Origin: Myxococcales bacterium
GTDB lineage: Bacteria; Myxococcota_A; Bradymonadia; UBA4248
Direction of reading: 5' to 3'
Assembly: GCA_004554395.1 (NCBI GenBank)
Contig: SFMP01000159.1
Location: 1 to 8,280 of the forward strand
DNA length: 8,280 bases
Both the position numbers and the translations under genes were made by a program. Below the pieces are notes generated by a model that was not told the DNA's origin, searched no databases, and saw nothing but the letters and a program-made list of their open reading frames with translations. Below, piece after piece: positions 6,806 to 8,280 of the stretch (within the stretch, counting starts at the first letter, position 1; every line of letters begins with the position of its first letter).

Positions 6806-7858
6806 CTACTTCGACAGATCTTCGTTGACGAGGATCGAGACGAAGTTCTTTTCCATGAGGTCGTTGAGCCACGAGACGACGAGTCGTTGACTTTCTTTCA
6901 TCGCGATTTGCTCGCGGCACTGATCCATCGTCGCTTTCCAAGCACTCGACTCGCCATGGACGACGTCGTCGACGCGGATGATGTGATAGCCGGCAGCCGT
7001 TTCGATGAGTGCCGAAACATCGCCTTTTTGTAGCGCAAAGACCGACGAAAAATCTTTGCTCAAGTCACCGGGAGAAAACGATCCGAGGACGCCTTCGCGC
7101 TCGGCGCTTCGCCCCGTCGAAAACTGCTTGACGAAATCGACGAATTTATCGGGGTTGCGTGCAGCGATTTCTTGGACGCCTTGCGCATAGCGTTTCATCG
7201 ACGAATCGAGGCTATTCCACCAGACGCCGTTGAACGCGCGCGCCATGGGCGCGGCGAGTCCGGCTTGGCTGTCGGCATCGATCTCGGGAATGATGATTTG
7301 TCGCAGTGTAACCGTGACGCCGTCTTTGGCGTCAGGTGCGAGTTCTTGTGCACATGCGATGACATCGGCTTCGGCGGGAGCGACTTGGCCCGCCAATTCG
7401 CTGCGAATGACGAATTGCGCTTCGATTTCGCTTCGCAAATAAGCGCGATAAGCCTGCCAATCGATGCCCTCTTGCGCCATCATCGCTTTGAACGATTCTT
7501 CGCTTTGGCCGGCACGCGAAAACATTTCTTTGAGCTGAGCATCGACTTCTCGATCTCCGACGTAGATGTTGTTTTTCTTCGCTTGCCGAGCGATGAGCTT
7601 CGCTTGGACGAGTTCTTTGACGATTTCTTCGAGTTCTTCGGAACGCTTGGGCGAGTCGTCGATATCGTGGAGATCTTTGCCCTTGACGAGGTAGCGCATG
7701 ACGCCATCGTTTCGGACGTCGTTGAGCGTGATGATATCGTCGCCGGCAATGGCGGCGATGCGCTCGATCGTTTCGGCATTTGCTTCGTTCTGCCCCACGG
7801 GGAGCCATTGCAAGCCTACGAAGCAGAAAAACGCGAGTATATGTCGGGAATTTACCAT
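6806..7858 (-). CDS. Secreted SurA/PpiD-like folding factor with one parvulin domain
   Basis: The 350-residue product looks like a periplasmic chaperone or peptidyl-prolyl isomerase that helps outer-membrane proteins fold. A signal peptide is clear: a short n-region (NSRH), a hydrophobic core (residues 8-21) and a probable cleavage after A-N-A (28/29). The mature protein begins with a SurA_N-type region (IERIAAIAGDDIITLNDV) and continues with charged helices to about 160. A parvulin-type domain spans about 181-300, ending in the typical GVLGSF, LQKGDVSALIETAAGYHIIRVDD pattern; a helical tail follows. E. coli SurA has two parvulin domains and 428 residues, so this is a shorter one-domain relative. 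The frame extends upstream to 7954, but 7858 is chosen because it directly precedes the signal peptide, has AGGG 5 nt upstream, and lies downstream of a good promoter. The usual first-strand parvulin His is Gln187. The next gene downstream starts 148 nt away. Confidence 0.85.
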   Translation of the reverse strand: MVNSRHILAFFCFVGLQWLPVGQNEANAETIERIAAIAGDDIITLNDVRNDGVMRYLVKGKDLHDIDDSPKRSEELEEIVKELVQAKLIARQAKKNNIYVGDREVDAQLKEMFSRAGQSEESFKAMMAQEGIDWQAYRAYLRSEIEAQFVIRSELAGQVAPAEADVIACAQELAPDAKDGVTVTLRQIIIPEIDADSQAGLAAPMARAFNGVWWNSLDSSMKRYAQGVQEIAARNPDKFVDFVKQFSTGRSAEREGVLGSFSPGDLSKDFSSVFALQKGDVSALIETAAGYHIIRVDDVVHGESSAWKATMDQCREQIAMKESQRLVVSWLNDLMEKNFVSILVNEDLSK

Positions 7859-7913
7859 GTTTACCCTATGAAAAGTGAACGCCAAGTGCAACACCAGCCG
7901 CACTCGACCGATC

Positions 7914-7942
7914 ACCATATTTGAATTTGACAAAATTCGCAA
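7914..7942 (-). promoter_or_regulatory. Sigma70-like promoter for the parvulin-domain gene
   Basis: On the minus strand TTGCGA (7937-7942) and TATGGT (7914-7919) are spaced by 17 nt, each with four of six consensus bases. Transcription would begin near 7907, about 49 nt before the chosen start codon at 7858. This is a moderate match only. Confidence 0.4.
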
Positions 7943-8072
7943 TCTGCATTGCAACGCTCACCGGGGCTACCGCATTAAAAATTCTCTTGACTTTGGTAAA
8001 AGGCTTTGACGCACGGTGAGTCCACTAGCACATCTCGCCTCTCTTCCTGACCTCCCCTCGGCCTATCGGCCA

Positions 8073-8098
8073 CCCCCTCTCCATAAATGGAGATGGGG
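8073..8098. repeat. Imperfect 26-nt palindrome
   Basis: The two arms pair at 11 of 12 positions around a central AA at 8085-8086; the only mismatch is C8077 with T8094. The core CTCCAT-AA-ATGGAG is perfect. It could be a protein-binding site or a cruciform or hairpin element; no T tract follows. Confidence 0.55.
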
Positions 8099-8134
8099 AA
8101 TAAACATGTTTCGGCTCGGATCCCCCGGCCGTTG

Positions 8135-8149
8135 CTGGGGGCTACTCGC
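8135..8149 (-). repeat. Copy of a dispersed 15-nt box
   Basis: The bases CTGGGGGCTACTCGC are the exact reverse complement of 1160-1174 in the left intergenic region, about 7 kb away. Both copies lie in gene-free DNA with G/C-run hairpins and are near the string AACCCCTAAC (1183-1192 and 8153-8162). Confidence 0.6.
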
Positions 8150-8152
8150 GGC

Positions 8153-8168
8153 AACCCCTAACGGGGTT
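8153..8168. repeat. AACCCC/GGGGTT hairpin
   Basis: A perfect 6-bp inverted repeat with a TAAC loop. On the plus strand it is followed by TATAAA, so it could only be a weak terminator. It lies 8 nt before the 39-bp tandem array. Confidence 0.45.
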
Positions 8169-8176
8169 TATAAAGA

Positions 8177-8280
8177 GCCCGTATTGAGCCCAACGGGCGA
8201 AATAGGGCGATAAAAGCCCGTATTGAGCCCAACGGGCGAAATAGGGCGATAAAAGCCCGTATTGAGCCCAACGGGCGAAA
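8177..8280. repeat. Perfect 39-bp tandem repeat, continuing past the window edge
   Basis: Copies begin at 8177, 8216 and 8255; two are complete and identical, and the third is identical for the 26 bases visible. Each unit begins with GCCCGT and carries its inverse ACGGGC 10 nt later, and also has a GCCC-AAC-GGGC mini-hairpin and a GGGC that can pair with the start of the next unit. There are no unique spacers, so this is not a CRISPR array. Confidence 0.9.

Larger units (their letters stand above)
7943..8176. other. Gene-free interval with several inverted repeats
   Basis: I see no supportable gene here. The left part (7943-8040) has no clear structure. From 8041 the plus strand is pyrimidine-rich and then carries, in order, GGCC-TATC-GGCC (8060-8071), an imperfect 26-nt palindrome (8073-8098), the perfect palindrome AAACATGTTT (8102-8111), a CCCCC/GGGGG hairpin (8122-8141) overlapping the 15-nt box, and AACCCC-TAAC-GGGGTT (8153-8168). 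This density of inverted repeats leads directly into the tandem array. Confidence 0.6.

Noticed and set aside
7172..7924. Open frame of 250 codons on the plus strand opposite the parvulin-domain gene
   Set aside because: It is the complement of a gene with signal peptide and parvulin features, has acidic low-information composition and no ribosome binding site of note.
8016..8213. 65-codon plus-strand frame at the right end
   Set aside because: It runs through several inverted repeats and into the tandem array, where the repeat itself supplies the stop; nothing suggests a protein.
8177..8280. CRISPR array
   Set aside because: The 39-bp units abut directly and are identical throughout, so there are no spacers, and no cas gene is in the window.
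8177..8280. C-terminal end of a minus-strand protein with a 13-residue repeat
   Set aside because: One minus-strand frame is open through the array and stops just to the left, but there is no start or non-repeat coding sequence in view, so it stays only a possibility.

Overview
The window carries four genes, all on the minus strand, separated by structured intergenic DNA; I found no gene I would support on the plus strand. Read in the direction of transcription (right to left) they are: a secreted SurA/PpiD-type parvulin-domain folding factor (6806-7858), a one-chain molybdenum hydroxylase resembling selenium-dependent xanthine dehydrogenases (4090-6657), a glycerol-3-phosphate acyltransferase PlsB (1267-3918), and a cysteine-rich repeat lipoprotein that starts at 897 and runs off the left edge.

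Organism: the SurA-like factor, the PlsB-type acyltransferase and the lipobox protein together point to a diderm (Gram-negative) bacterium. A Cys-rich repeat lipoprotein, a PlsB with an unusually long C-terminal region and an FAD-free molybdenum hydroxylase would fit an anaerobic member of the former Deltaproteobacteria (Myxococcota/Bradymonadales-like). That placement is inference from gene content only; there is no rRNA or other taxonomic marker.

Layout: 1-897 lipoprotein (partial); 898-1266 gene-free, with a G/C-run-rich hairpin zone next to the plsB stop; 1267-3918 plsB; 3919-4089 a good sigma70-like promoter for plsB and a strong intrinsic terminator for the hydroxylase; 4090-6657 hydroxylase; 6658-6805 two near-identical small hairpins; 6806-7858 parvulin-domain protein; 7859-8280 a promoter for that gene, then a gene-free stretch with several inverted repeats and a perfect 39-bp tandem repeat that continues past the right edge.

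The genes do not form an obvious pathway. Terminator and promoter between the hydroxylase and plsB suggest separate transcription units; the parvulin gene and the hydroxylase may or may not be cotranscribed. The parts most worth a second look are the six-cysteine repeat architecture of the lipoprotein, the conservation of purine-binding residues in a hydroxylase without an FAD domain, the missing parvulin histidine, and the intergenic repeat family, including a 15-nt box found inverted in both the left and right intergenic regions. I do not see a clear new multi-gene system here.
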